The position numbers and the translations under genes were made by a program. DNA of 64,000 nt from Sphingobium sp. Cam5-1 (lineage in GTDB: Bacteria; Pseudomonadota; Alphaproteobacteria; Sphingomonadales; Sphingomonadaceae). The stretch is from positions 496,001 to 560,000 of the forward strand of contig NZ_CP065138.1 of assembly GCF_015693305.1 (NCBI RefSeq). The letters run 5' to 3'. The notes under the pieces are model-generated. The model saw only the letters and a list, made by a program, of their open reading frames with translations. It was not told where the DNA came from and did no database searches. Shown here piece by piece: positions 45,148-54,080 of the stretch (position 1 is its first letter; every line of letters begins with the position of its first letter).

Positions 45148-45168
45148 CCCCTCCCCCAAGGGGAGGGG
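45148..45168. repeat. Intergenic hairpin and REP-like unit before g11
   Basis: CCCCTCCCC and GGGGAGGGG pair perfectly around a CAA loop. Just upstream (45090-45118) lies TTTCTCGACTTCGCTCGAAACG, the REP-like sequence also embedded in the g4 reading frame. Confidence 0.7.
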
Positions 45169-45192
45169 CTTCTCTTAAGTGCTGGAGGTGGG

Positions 45193-45744
45193 ATGGACGA
45201 GGAAATCGAGACGCTGGTGGTGCGGGTTCGGGCGGATACGCAGGGGCTTTCGCGGGATGTGGAGGCGATGCGGGGGGCGTTGGAAGGGCCGCTGGCTTCA
45301 GGTGCGGAGCGGGCTGGGCGGCGGATTGAGCAGGGGTTGTTGCGGGCGGTGCGCAGCGGGCGCTTTGGGTTTGAGGAACTGAAGCAGGTTGCGCTGTCGG
45401 TGCTGGAAGAGATTGCGGCGGGGGCGGTGCGGTCTGGTGCGGCTGGTGTTGGGGGCGTTGGGGGTTCTTTGCTGACGCTGGCGGGTGCGGCGCTGGGATT
45501 GCCGGGGCGGGCGACTGGCGGGCCGGTGTCGCCGGGACGCGCCTATGTGGTTGGTGAGCGCGGGCCTGAGCTGTTCGTGCCTACGGCTAGCGGGCAGGTG
45601 ATGGCGAATGGTGGCGCGGGCGCGCGGGACGTTCGCGTCAACATTGCCGTGCAGGGACGCGGCGAAGGGTTCGACAATGCGCGGATGCTGGCGCGGAGCG
45701 CGCGGCAGGTGGCGCGGGCGGTCAGGGGAGCGCTGAACGGATGA
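45193..45744 (+). CDS. Gene transfer agent tail tape measure protein (g11)
   Basis: 183 residues from ATG 45193 (MDEEIETLVVRVRADTQGLS), with GGAGG upstream. N-terminal helical repeats (RDVEAMRGALEGPLASGAER) are followed by GRATGGPVSPGRAYVVGERGPELFVPTASG, the conserved C-terminal signature of tape measure proteins. It sets GTA tail length; the short size matches the short RcGTA tail. Confidence 0.92.
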   Translation: MDEEIETLVVRVRADTQGLSRDVEAMRGALEGPLASGAERAGRRIEQGLLRAVRSGRFGFEELKQVALSVLEEIAAGAVRSGAAGVGGVGGSLLTLAGAALGLPGRATGGPVSPGRAYVVGERGPELFVPTASGQVMANGGAGARDVRVNIAVQGRGEGFDNARMLARSARQVARAVRGALNG

Positions 45745-48071
45745 GCGGGCTTGGCTATTGGCTGGCGGATGCGCGGCGGGGGCAGGAAGAGCGCTTCATG
45801 AAGCGTTTCGCGCCAACGCATTGGACGGTGAACTTTCCGCGGCCGATGATGGCGAGTGTCGTCACGACGGCGCCGGATGCTTTGCGGGTGGACGCGGTCT
45901 TTTATGGGTCGGGCGATCTGGCGGGGCTGATCTGGGAGGCGGAGGACAAGTGGAGCCATCCGCTGCTGGCCTATGAGACCGCCCGCGACTTTCGGGATTG
46001 TGTGTTGCGGTTCCGTTGGCGGAGCGGGGGGCTGAAGCGGCTGGACGAGGTGCATGGGCCGACGCTGACGATCGAGGGGCGGGATGCGGAGGGCGATCCG
46101 AGGTCCTGGTATGTGCGGCTGTGGAACTATGCGAGCGGATCGGCGGAAGATGCTGACATCGTTCTGAATTTCGCTGATCTGGATGGGGGGTTCCTGCTGC
46201 CGGGCGAGGCTGATCCGGTTTGGGCGGGTGATGTGGATCGGATGTTCATATCGCTTGGCGCACCCGATTATGATGCGGGGACCACGGCCTTTGCGGCGGG
46301 AGCCGAGGGTTGGGCCGAGCTGTCGAACATGCGCTGCGATGGCGCGGGGTCGGTGCTGAGCGTCGGCGATGTGATGGTCCCGGAACATGGGCTGTCGATG
46401 GCGACGGGCTATGATGATTGTTTCAACCAGACGCCTGAGCGGATTGTCGAGGCGATCCATGCGCTGGGCTATCGCGGCGACATCAACCATTATGTGGGGA
46501 TGAGCCATTATTTCCGGCTCGAACCGCTGGGTGGTGGATTTTATGTGAGCCTTGCCGGAGGTGTGTTGAACGCGCCTTGTGCGGCCTGGCATGCGGACTT
46601 TGCGGGGCGGGCGAAGGCGCTGGGGCTGGGGGTGATCTGGTCGCTTTCCTATGAGTTGCTGGACGCGCATTGCTGGAATGATTGGAAGCAACGCGCGGAG
46701 AATGGCGACCCGGCGCTGACGGGCTGGTCGCCGCCTTCGACTTTGCTGTCGCCCGCGCATGACGGGGCGATGAGTTATTTGCGGCTGGTAGCGGGGGGCT
46801 TTGTTTCCATCGGGTTGGCTGCGGGAATTCCGATTAAGTTTCAGGTGGGCGAGCCATGGTGGTGGATGATGCCTGCCGATGGGCGGATCTGCATTTATGA
46901 CGCGGCGGCGCAGGCGGCCTTTGGCGGGAGTCCGGTGTCGATCAGCGATGTGCGGGGGACGTTGAGTGAGCCGCAAAAGGCTCTGTTGGATCAGGCAGGG
47001 GCGGTGCTGGCGGCGTCTACGGCGGCGCTGTGTGCCTGGGTGAAGGGGGTGGCGCCGGGGGCGGTGACGCATCTGCTCGCTTATCTGCCGACGGTGCTGG
47101 ATCCGCTCGCGCCGGAGGCCAAGCGGGCGAACATGCCGGTGGGGTGGGCCGCGCCTGCCTTCGATGTGTTGCAGCTGGAAGATTATGACTGGGTGACGGA
47201 GGGGCGACCCACGCGCACGTCCCGGGGGATCGAGGTGGCGACGGCGCGGCTCGGCTATCCGGTGGAAGAGCAGCATTATTTTTCGGGCTTCGTGCTGCTG
47301 GCCGAGCAGGCGGCGCAGTGGCGGCGGATTGCTGACGCGGCGGAGGCGGCGGTGCGGCGAGGGACGGCGGCGACCTTTGTCTGGGCGCTGCCACAGGTGG
47401 CGCGGGACGGCTTCACCTGCTTCAGACTTCAGGGGGATGATGACATGCAAGCCTTTGACGATGTGGCTTTTCCGATCGCCATCGGGCGGGACGCGAGCCT
47501 GTCGCCTGCTTTTTCGACGCAGGTGGTGGAAAGCCCGTCCGGGCATGAGCGGCGGAGCAGCGACTGGGCGGATGCGCGGCTGTCCTTCGACGCTGGGCCA
47601 GGTGTGCGATCGGCGGCGGATATTGTCGAGTTGATCGCCTTTTTCCGGGCGCGGCGAGGGGCGGCGCGGGGGTTTCGCTTCACCGATCCCTATGACGATC
47701 GCAGCTGTGCGCCGGGGATGGTGCCGGGGGCGCTGGATCAGCGTCTGGGGACGGGGGATGGCGTGCGGACGGAGTTTCCGTTGCAGCGCTATTATGGCGA
47801 GGGTGATGAGGCGCAGGTGCGGCGGATCACCCGGCCGGTGGCAGGCAGCATTCGCGTGGCGGTGGATGGCGTCGAGCTGATGGGCGGATGGAGCCATGCG
47901 GGACTGGGCGTCATCGCGTTTGACGAGGCTCCGGCGGTGGGCGCGTTGCTGACGGCTGGCTTTCGTTTCGACGTGCCGGTGCGCTTTGCCGAGGACAGGC
48001 TGGACGTCAACCGCGCGACCTTTGCGGCGGGCGAGGCGCCTTCGGTGCCTTTGGTGGAGATACGGGAATGA
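45741..48071 (+). CDS. Gene transfer agent distal tail protein (g12, DUF2460) with large N-terminal extension
   Basis: 776 residues; the start overlaps the g11 stop. Only residues about 569-776 (FDDVAFPIAIGRDASLSPAF, FRARRGAARGFRFTDPYDD, GDGVRTEFPLQRYY) form the DUF2460/Rcc01695 distal tail domain, which alone is the whole RcGTA g12. The preceding 568 residues contain an N-terminal beta-rich part (about 1-220). A stretch resembling a glycosidase-like TIM barrel follows (HALGYRGDINHYVGMSHYF, GVIWSLSYELLDAHCWNDW, LQLEDYDWVTEG). The extension may bind or cut a surface glycan. The fold assignment is inferred. Confidence 0.88.
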   Translation: MSGLGYWLADARRGQEERFMKRFAPTHWTVNFPRPMMASVVTTAPDALRVDAVFYGSGDLAGLIWEAEDKWSHPLLAYETARDFRDCVLRFRWRSGGLKRLDEVHGPTLTIEGRDAEGDPRSWYVRLWNYASGSAEDADIVLNFADLDGGFLLPGEADPVWAGDVDRMFISLGAPDYDAGTTAFAAGAEGWAELSNMRCDGAGSVLSVGDVMVPEHGLSMATGYDDCFNQTPERIVEAIHALGYRGDINHYVGMSHYFRLEPLGGGFYVSLAGGVLNAPCAAWHADFAGRAKALGLGVIWSLSYELLDAHCWNDWKQRAENGDPALTGWSPPSTLLSPAHDGAMSYLRLVAGGFVSIGLAAGIPIKFQVGEPWWWMMPADGRICIYDAAAQAAFGGSPVSISDVRGTLSEPQKALLDQAGAVLAASTAALCAWVKGVAPGAVTHLLAYLPTVLDPLAPEAKRANMPVGWAAPAFDVLQLEDYDWVTEGRPTRTSRGIEVATARLGYPVEEQHYFSGFVLLAEQAAQWRRIADAAEAAVRRGTAATFVWALPQVARDGFTCFRLQGDDDMQAFDDVAFPIAIGRDASLSPAFSTQVVESPSGHERRSSDWADARLSFDAGPGVRSAADIVELIAFFRARRGAARGFRFTDPYDDRSCAPGMVPGALDQRLGTGDGVRTEFPLQRYYGEGDEAQVRRITRPVAGSIRVAVDGVELMGGWSHAGLGVIAFDEAPAVGALLTAGFRFDVPVRFAEDRLDVNRATFAAGEAPSVPLVEIRE

Positions 48072-48883
48072 GCGGGCTGGAGGCTTTGGAGAAGCCGCTG
48101 GCGACACTGGCCTTTTGCTGGCGGCTGGAGCGGCGGGATGGCGTGACGATCGGGCTGACGAGCCATGATCGCGATCTGGAGATCGGGCATGTCCGCTATC
48201 GCGCCGCGCCGGGGATGACGCCTTCGGCCGTTCGCAGCGGGATCAGCGCGGAGGCGGGCGATACAGACTTGCAGGGCGCCTTGATTGCGGATGCGATCAA
48301 TGAGGCGGATTTGATGGCGGGGCGCTGGGATGGGGCTGCATTGGAGTTGCGGCTGACCGAGTGGGACGCGCCGGGCGACCTGTGGCTGATGCTGGCGAAG
48401 GGCGAGATTGGCAGCGTCGCGCGCAAGGGCGGGGCTTTCACGGCGGAGCTGGTGGGGGCGATGGCGGCGCTGAAGGCTCCGGTTGCGCCCTCTACCTCGC
48501 CCGATTGCCGGGCGCGGTTGGGGGACTGGCAGTGCCGGGTCGATCTGGCGGCACGGCGTAAGGTCGTGGCGGTGTCGGCTGTCGATGATGTGGAGGTGAG
48601 TGCGGCGGGGTTGGCTGTGGGTGTCTATGCCTTTGGTACTTTACGGTGGCTGACGGGTGCTAATGCAGGCGCGGTGCAGGCTGTCGTGGATAATGGGGCG
48701 AGTGGGGTGACGCTGGCCGATCCGCCATGTTTTGCGGTGGCGGCGGGGACGCTGGCGCTGCTGACGGAAGGGTGCGACCGGCAGTTGGATACGTGCCGGA
48801 CGCGCTTCGCCAATGTCGTGAACTTCAGGGGGGAGCCCTATTTGCCGGGCACGGACCTGCTGACGCGCTATCCCGGCGCGTGA
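48068..48883 (+). CDS. Gene transfer agent DUF2163 hub protein (g13)
   Basis: 271 residues, coupled to g12 by a 4-bp overlap. Motifs LATLAFCWRLERRDGVTIGLTSHDRDLEI, SEAG-like ISAEAGDTDLQGAL, and the cysteine-rich C-terminal segment LTEGCDRQLDTCRTRFANVVNFRGEPYLPGTD identify DUF2163/rcc01696. In RcGTA this is the iron-sulfur-containing hub of the baseplate, and the spaced cysteines (SPDCRARLGDWQC, EGCDRQLDTC) fit metal binding. Confidence 0.94.
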   Translation: MSGLEALEKPLATLAFCWRLERRDGVTIGLTSHDRDLEIGHVRYRAAPGMTPSAVRSGISAEAGDTDLQGALIADAINEADLMAGRWDGAALELRLTEWDAPGDLWLMLAKGEIGSVARKGGAFTAELVGAMAALKAPVAPSTSPDCRARLGDWQCRVDLAARRKVVAVSAVDDVEVSAAGLAVGVYAFGTLRWLTGANAGAVQAVVDNGASGVTLADPPCFAVAAGTLALLTEGCDRQLDTCRTRFANVVNFRGEPYLPGTDLLTRYPGA

Positions 48884-49281
48884 GCGGCGCCATGGGGGAC
48901 CGGATCGTGGCGGCGGCGCGCGATCTGGTGGGGGTGCCTTTCCGGCTGCAAGGGCGCAGCAGGACGAGCGGTATTGATTGCGTCGGGCTGGCGGCTCTGG
49001 CGCTGACGCAGGCGGGGCATCGGGGTGCCGCGCCGCGAGGCTATGGGCTGCGGTCGGGTGATGCGGAGTTGGTGCGCGGCTGGCTGGAGCAGGCGGGTTT
49101 GCGGGCGGTGGAGCAGGGGCAAGTCGGCGATCTGGCGCTGGTGCGGCCGGGGCCGTTGCAATTGCATCTGATGATTTTGGTCCCCGGCGGGCATGTGCAT
49201 GCCCATGCGGGATTGGGGCGCGTGGTCGAGACGCCGGGGCCTTCGCCCTGGCCCGTCATCGGCCATTGGCGGGCGATATAG
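48880..49281 (+). CDS. Gene transfer agent NlpC/P60 peptidoglycan hydrolase (g14)
   Basis: 133 residues if started at GTG 48880, which overlaps the g13 stop in the pattern of its neighbours; ATG 48892 is the alternative. The catalytic cysteine is in RTSGIDCVGLAALAL and the histidine in GGHVHAHAGLGRVVETP. It digests the recipient cell wall during GTA DNA delivery. Short for NlpC/P60 but typical of g14. Confidence 0.93.
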   Translation: MSGAMGDRIVAAARDLVGVPFRLQGRSRTSGIDCVGLAALALTQAGHRGAAPRGYGLRSGDAELVRGWLEQAGLRAVEQGQVGDLALVRPGPLQLHLMILVPGGHVHAHAGLGRVVETPGPSPWPVIGHWRAI

Positions 49282-49289
49282 GAGCAGAC

Positions 49290-51485
49290 ATGGCGACTTT
49301 AGTGCTGACCGCGCTGGGCACGGCGATCGGCGGGCCGCTGGGCGGAGCGATCGGCGGGCTGATCGGCAGCAGCCTGGATCAGGCGGTGCTGTTCAAGCCC
49401 AAGGGGCGCGAGGGCAGGCGGCTGACCGAGTTGCAGTTGCAGACATCAAGCTATGGCGCGCAAATCCCGAAGCTGTTTGGCACGATGCGTGCCGCTGGGT
49501 CGGTCATTTGGGCGACCGACCTTAAGGAAAAGCGCAACAGGAGTGGCGGCGGCAAGGGGCGGCCGAGCGTCACCAGCTATAGCTATTCGGCGAGTTTCGC
49601 CGTTGCGTTGTCGGCGCGCAGGGTGCTGGCGGTACGGCGCATTTGGGCCGACGGCAATCTGCTGCGCGGGGCTGCCGGGGATTTTAAGTCGGGCTTGAGC
49701 GCGTTTCGCCTGCATTTGGGGAGTGAGGATCAGGCTGCCGATCCGCTCATCGCTTCGGCGGAGGGCGTTGATCGGACGCCGGGGCATCGGGGCATCGCCT
49801 ATGCGGTGTTCGAGGATTTGCAACTCGCCGATTATGGCAACCGCATTCCGTCGCTGACCTTTGAGGTAGAGGCGGATGAGGGGGTGGTGACCATCGCGAC
49901 GGTGGCCGTGGACCTGAGCGGCGGTGTCCTTGAGGCGGTCGTAGATGGAACCGTCGATGGCTTTGCGGCGGGCGGAGCTGATGTGATCGACGCGATTGGT
50001 CCGCTGGTGGAGGCATGGGACCTTGCCTTTGTTGCTGGTGAGGACGGACTGCGGCTGACCGGCACGGGGAGCGATGAGACGGGTGGTGAGATCAGCGCGG
50101 GCACCCTGTGCAAGCGTATCAATGGCCGTGCCATCGATGCCGTCGAACAGTCGGGAGAGAGCGCTGATGCGGTGCCGCTGGCCCTTTCGCTGCGTCACTA
50201 CGATGCAGCGCGAGATTATCAGGCGGGGGTGCAGCGCGTCAGTCGGCCGGGGGCGGGGCGGGTTGAGCGCGGGATCGATCTGCCGGTCACCATGTCGGGC
50301 GATGTTGCGCGTCGTCTGGCGGCCCGTCATCTTGGCCATGACTGGACGGGCCGATCCGCCATGACCCTGCGTTGCGGGTGGGACGCCCTGCGCCATGAGC
50401 CCGGTGATCTGGTGACGGTCGAGGCCATGCCGGGCCGCTGGCGGGTGGAAGAACGGGAGTGGGAAGCCATGGCCGTGCGGCTGGCGCTGCGGCGGGTGCC
50501 GGGAGCGGGAGGCGTCTTGCCTGCGGGAGCGTCCTCTGGCGCGATCGTGCGGCAGACGGATGCGCCGCATGGACCTACTGTATTGATGCTGACCGACCTT
50601 CCGCCGTTGCGGGAGGCGGTGGCGACCGTGCCTTTGATCGCTGCGGCGGCCAGTGGCGGGGAAGGGTGGAGAAACGCGGCCCTCTTCGTGATGAGCGAGA
50701 CGGGGGAAGCCAATCCGGTCGGCCGCACCGCGCCGCGCGCCGTGATGGGGGAGGTCGACGAGGCGTTGGAGCCGGGGAGTTGGGCTCTGATCGATCTGGT
50801 CAACAGCGTGCATGTGACGTTGCTGGCGGCGGACATGGAGCTGGGCGATGCGGATGAGGCTGCATTGGCGCAGGGGCGCAATCTTTGCATGGTTGGACGC
50901 GAGCTTCTCCAATTTTCCCACGCGGTGCAGACGGGCGCGGCCAGCTTCCGGCTGGAAGGCCTGCGCCGGGGATTGTTCGGGACGGAATGGGCGATGGATG
51001 GGCATGTCGCTGGCGAGCCGTTTCTGCTGATCGAGGAGGAGCGGCTGGCAGAACCATTTGCAGCCTTGGGCAATGGCGAGATCGGCAGCACATTGCGGCT
51101 TTCGGCAGTCGGGATTGGCGATGCGGAGCCGGTGGAGGCAGAGCTGACCGTCAGCGGGGAAGCGGTAACGCCGGTGGCGCCCGTTCACTTTCGCGCCGTT
51201 GCCGACGGGGCGGGGGGCTGGAATCTGAGCTGGGTGCGGCGGAGCAGGAATGGCTGGCGCTGGATCAGCGGGGCGGACGTGCCGTTGGGCGAGGAAAGCG
51301 AGCGTTACGAACTGCGCGTGCTGGCGGACGGCGCTCTGATGCGCCGGGTCGAAACCACATCGCCGTCATGGGCATATGACGTGGACGCATTCGACGCGGA
51401 CGGGGGCGGCGCATTGACGATCGAGGTCCGGCAGATCGGCTCGTTCGCCCTGGGACGGCCCGCGCGGCTCGTCCTGCCGCTTTGA
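49290..51485 (+). CDS. Gene transfer agent g15 tail fibre/host-recognition protein, short form
   Basis: 731 residues from ATG 49290, with GGAG upstream. The N-terminus has a hydrophobic glycine zipper (LTALGTAIGGPLGGAIGGLI), followed by LFGTMRAAGSVIWATDLKE, YSYSASFAVALSARRVLAVRRIWADG and YAVFEDLQLADYGNRIPSLTFEV, as in rcc01698. RcGTA g15 is much longer and carries a TIM-barrel domain after this point; here the protein passes directly to the tail-fibre-like beta domains (MPGRWRVEEREWE, TEWAMDGHVAGEPFLLIEEE). It forms the distal spike. Confidence 0.92.
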   Translation: MATLVLTALGTAIGGPLGGAIGGLIGSSLDQAVLFKPKGREGRRLTELQLQTSSYGAQIPKLFGTMRAAGSVIWATDLKEKRNRSGGGKGRPSVTSYSYSASFAVALSARRVLAVRRIWADGNLLRGAAGDFKSGLSAFRLHLGSEDQAADPLIASAEGVDRTPGHRGIAYAVFEDLQLADYGNRIPSLTFEVEADEGVVTIATVAVDLSGGVLEAVVDGTVDGFAAGGADVIDAIGPLVEAWDLAFVAGEDGLRLTGTGSDETGGEISAGTLCKRINGRAIDAVEQSGESADAVPLALSLRHYDAARDYQAGVQRVSRPGAGRVERGIDLPVTMSGDVARRLAARHLGHDWTGRSAMTLRCGWDALRHEPGDLVTVEAMPGRWRVEEREWEAMAVRLALRRVPGAGGVLPAGASSGAIVRQTDAPHGPTVLMLTDLPPLREAVATVPLIAAAASGGEGWRNAALFVMSETGEANPVGRTAPRAVMGEVDEALEPGSWALIDLVNSVHVTLLAADMELGDADEAALAQGRNLCMVGRELLQFSHAVQTGAASFRLEGLRRGLFGTEWAMDGHVAGEPFLLIEEERLAEPFAALGNGEIGSTLRLSAVGIGDAEPVEAELTVSGEAVTPVAPVHFRAVADGAGGWNLSWVRRSRNGWRWISGADVPLGEESERYELRVLADGALMRRVETTSPSWAYDVDAFDADGGGALTIEVRQIGSFALGRPARLVLPL

Positions 51486-51517
51486 TAATCGACAACAAGG
51501 AAAAAGGAGGTTCGATC

Positions 51518-52021
51518 ATGACGAGCGATGCGACGCCCCGCTGGGCCTTGCCCCAGCTTTTCGCCGGGCAGGCGCAGAAGGAAGTCTTTCATAACGAGGC
51601 GCTGGCACGGATCGACATGCTGCTGCATGGCGCGGCCGAAAGCGCGGACGAGGATGTGCCGCCAACTTCGCCCGACGACGGCCAGTGCTGGATTGTTGCG
51701 GATGGCGCTTCAGGAAGCTGGTTGGGGCAGGATGGGTCGGTCGCCTGCTGGACAGGAGGCGGATGGCGATTTGCCGCGCCACGTGCGGGCCTGACGCTGA
51801 GGGTCGTGGACCGAGGCCATATGATGTATTTCGATGGCAGCGATTGGCAGGATGCAGCAGTCCGGGGCGACGGCTTCTATGTAGGGGGCGAGCGGGTTGC
51901 GGGGACACGGCAACCGGCCATAGCCAACCCCGTGGGGGGAAGCTCCATCGACAGTGAGGCGAGAAGTTCCCTGGTCGCGATTTTAAATGCCATGCGCAGT
52001 CACGGACTGATCGAACCATGA
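51518..52021 (+). CDS. DUF2793 protein, end of the gene transfer agent cluster
   Basis: 167 residues from ATG 51518, with a strong AAGGAGG site. Motifs RWALPQLFAGQAQKEVFHNEALARIDMLLHG, PPTSPDDGQCWIVADGASGSWLGQDGSVACW and the hydrophobic YFDGSDW repeat are DUF2793. These proteins follow g15 in alphaproteobacterial GTA and prophage clusters and are probably tail-tip or fibre proteins. It is the last GTA gene here. Confidence 0.9.
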   Translation: MTSDATPRWALPQLFAGQAQKEVFHNEALARIDMLLHGAAESADEDVPPTSPDDGQCWIVADGASGSWLGQDGSVACWTGGGWRFAAPRAGLTLRVVDRGHMMYFDGSDWQDAAVRGDGFYVGGERVAGTRQPAIANPVGGSSIDSEARSSLVAILNAMRSHGLIEP

Positions 52022-52199
52022 CTTGTGGCATGTCCGGCTTTTACAATAGAGGTGCACGGAAATGCTTGTGCGACCGGGCTTCTGGAGCCGTGTGATGCAT
52101 TTGAGCAACAGTTTCACCAATTGTGGACTTGCCATGAAACTTTCTTGCCGATACATGGTTTCAGCAGTCCTTCGTGACACTTTTGAAAGGGGAATTCAA

Positions 52200-53288
52200 A
52201 TGCGGAAGCTTGCCCTCGCGGCTGTGCTTGCCTCCTCCGCCCTGGCCACCCCGGCCCTGGCGCGTGATAACAGCTGGTATATCGGAATCGATTCCGGCGT
52301 TACCATCGTTGAAGATCAGGACATCACTTTCACCCCCGGTATCGATCCGACGACTGGTCTTGGCACTGCCAGCACCACGCTGGAAAATGTCGACTACCAC
52401 AAGGGTTGGGACGGTGATGCGGTCATCGGTTACGACTTCGGCGGTTTCCGTCTTGAAGCCGAAGCTGGTTACAAGCGTGCCAAGGTTGACCTGGACAAGA
52501 GCGGTTTCGGTGGTTCCGCGTCGGCCCTTTCGTTCATGCTGAACGGTCTGCTTGACTTCGGTTCGGACGACGGTCTGCAGGGCTTCGTCGGTGGCGGTGT
52601 TGGCGTTTCGCGCGCCAAGCTGGCTAATGACCTGGTCAACGACAGCGACACTGGCTTCGCCTGGCAGGCGATTGCGGGCGTTCGTTATCCGCTGACCAAC
52701 AATGTCGACGTTTCGCTGAAGTATCGCTTCTTCAACCAGGACAACATCGACCTGGTTCCGGCCTACACCACTTCGGTGGGCGTTGCCGGTGGCGATGTCA
52801 GCACGAAGCTGCGCACGCACAGCCTTCTGCTGGGTCTGACGTATAACTTCGGTGGCGAACCGGCTGCTCCGCCGCCCCCGCCGCCTCCGCCGCCCCCGCC
52901 CCCGCCGCCTCCGCCGCCGCCTCCGCCGGTCGCTGAGTGCAGCCCTGGGCCGTACATCGTCTTCTTCGAATGGGACAAGTCGGACATCACGCCTGACGCC
53001 GCCACCATTCTGGACAACGCGGTTTCGGCCTACAGCAACTGCGGCAGCGCCCAGGTCATGCTGGCAGGTTATGCGGACCGTTCGGGTTCGGCATCGTACA
53101 ACGTTGGCCTGTCGCAGCGCCGTGCTGACGCGGTCAAGGCATACATCTCGTCGAAGGGTATTCCTGACGGCGTGATTACGACCCAGGCGTTCGGTGAATC
53201 GAACCCCCGCGTCGAAACCGCCGACGGTGTTCGCGAACTGCAGAACCGTCGCGTGGAAATCACTTACGGTCCGGGTTCGGGCCAGTAA
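52200..53288 (+). CDS. OmpA-family outer membrane protein with 20-proline linker
   Basis: 362 residues from ATG 52200, with GAAAGGGG upstream; the open frame begins earlier at 52062. Signal peptide MRKLALAAVLASSALATPALA. An eight-strand beta-barrel domain (about 22-218) has aromatic strand ends (WYIGIDSGVTI, LLLGLTYNF). Twenty consecutive prolines (224-243) follow, then the OmpA/MotB peptidoglycan-binding domain with FFEWDKSDIT and AGYADRSGSASYNVGLSQRRADAVK (diaminopimelate contacts). It anchors the outer membrane to the wall. The leader of 178 bp is long, as usual for regulated porin genes. Confidence 0.96.
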   Translation: MRKLALAAVLASSALATPALARDNSWYIGIDSGVTIVEDQDITFTPGIDPTTGLGTASTTLENVDYHKGWDGDAVIGYDFGGFRLEAEAGYKRAKVDLDKSGFGGSASALSFMLNGLLDFGSDDGLQGFVGGGVGVSRAKLANDLVNDSDTGFAWQAIAGVRYPLTNNVDVSLKYRFFNQDNIDLVPAYTTSVGVAGGDVSTKLRTHSLLLGLTYNFGGEPAAPPPPPPPPPPPPPPPPPPPPVAECSPGPYIVFFEWDKSDITPDAATILDNAVSAYSNCGSAQVMLAGYADRSGSASYNVGLSQRRADAVKAYISSKGIPDGVITTQAFGESNPRVETADGVRELQNRRVEITYGPGSGQ

Positions 53289-53324
53289 GCAAGATTTCCA
53301 TCTTCGCGGATGGAACAAGGTTGA

Positions 53325-53357
53325 GGGGCTGGTCGAAAGACCGGCCCCTTTTCTTTT
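53325..53357 (+). terminator. Intrinsic terminator of ompA
   Basis: GGGGCTGGTC and GACCGGCCCC pair around a GAAA tetraloop, followed by TTTTCTTTT. It lies 37 bases after the ompA stop. Confidence 0.92.
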
Positions 53358-53510
53358 GCGGTGATCAGGCGCAACGGCGAGCGAGTGGTTTCATTGCCAC
53401 CGTCTGGCCGTCAGCGTTGGGGAGATCGCTTGGCATTCTGGACTATATGCGCAACAAATGGCGACTTGTTGCGTTCGCCAGCTATTGCTTCACCGGGAGT
53501 GCATTTGATC

Positions 53511-54059
53511 ATGAAAAACGCCCTAATCGTCTTTGCGCCCCTCGCACTTTGCCTTACCGCCTGCACGAGCGGGGATGGTGGGGCCGTGAATTCCGGGTCG
53601 GCCGAGATGCCGAATGCCCGCGCTGTCTTGCTGGCTGCGGACGGGTCAGCTCGGGGCGAAGCCAAGGTGACGGAAGCGACCGACGGCCTGCATGTCGATG
53701 TGCGGGCAAGCGGGCTCACGCCTGGTGTTCATGCGGTGCATATCCACATGACCGGAACATGCACGTCGCCCGACTTCACCAGCGCGGGCGGTCATTGGAA
53801 TCCCACCGCGCGCCAACATGGCCGGGATAACCCGGCGGGCATGCATATGGGAGACATGCCAAACCTGACCGCTGGTGCGGATGGGACTGGGCGAATGGAG
53901 TTCGTGGTCCCCGGTGCGACCTTGCGCAGCGGGACCAATGCGGTTCTGGACGCAGATGGCGCTGCCATCGTGATCCATGCTCAGGCGGATGACAACAAGA
54001 CTGATCCTGCGGGTAACGCAGGCGGGCGCATTGCCTGTGGTATATTGTCCGCCGGTTAA
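53511..54059 (+). CDS. Cu/Zn superoxide dismutase-family lipoprotein
   Basis: 182 residues from ATG 53511 (MKNALIVFAPLALCLTACTS). The lipobox LTAC marks a lipid-anchored envelope protein. The SodC fold carries metal ligands in HAVHIHMTGTCTSPDFTSAGGHWNP and HMGDMPNLTAGADG, plus GTNAVLDADGAAIVIHAQADD and the disulfide partner GGRIACG. It would remove superoxide in the periplasm. All expected histidines appear present. Confidence 0.92.
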   Translation: MKNALIVFAPLALCLTACTSGDGGAVNSGSAEMPNARAVLLAADGSARGEAKVTEATDGLHVDVRASGLTPGVHAVHIHMTGTCTSPDFTSAGGHWNPTARQHGRDNPAGMHMGDMPNLTAGADGTGRMEFVVPGATLRSGTNAVLDADGAAIVIHAQADDNKTDPAGNAGGRIACGILSAG

Positions 54060-54080
54060 GACGGCGGGCGGACGCGTATT

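Noticed and set aside
39050..45170. Short GC hairpin clusters as a CRISPR array
   Set aside because: The repeats differ in length and sequence, are separated by genes, and show no regular repeat-spacer pattern; they are REP-like elements and terminators.
45543..48107. 854-residue reverse open frame opposite g11-g12
   Set aside because: It is proline/arginine/histidine-rich, spans two coupled forward GTA genes and has no recognisable motif. It is a composition artefact of very GC-rich coding DNA.
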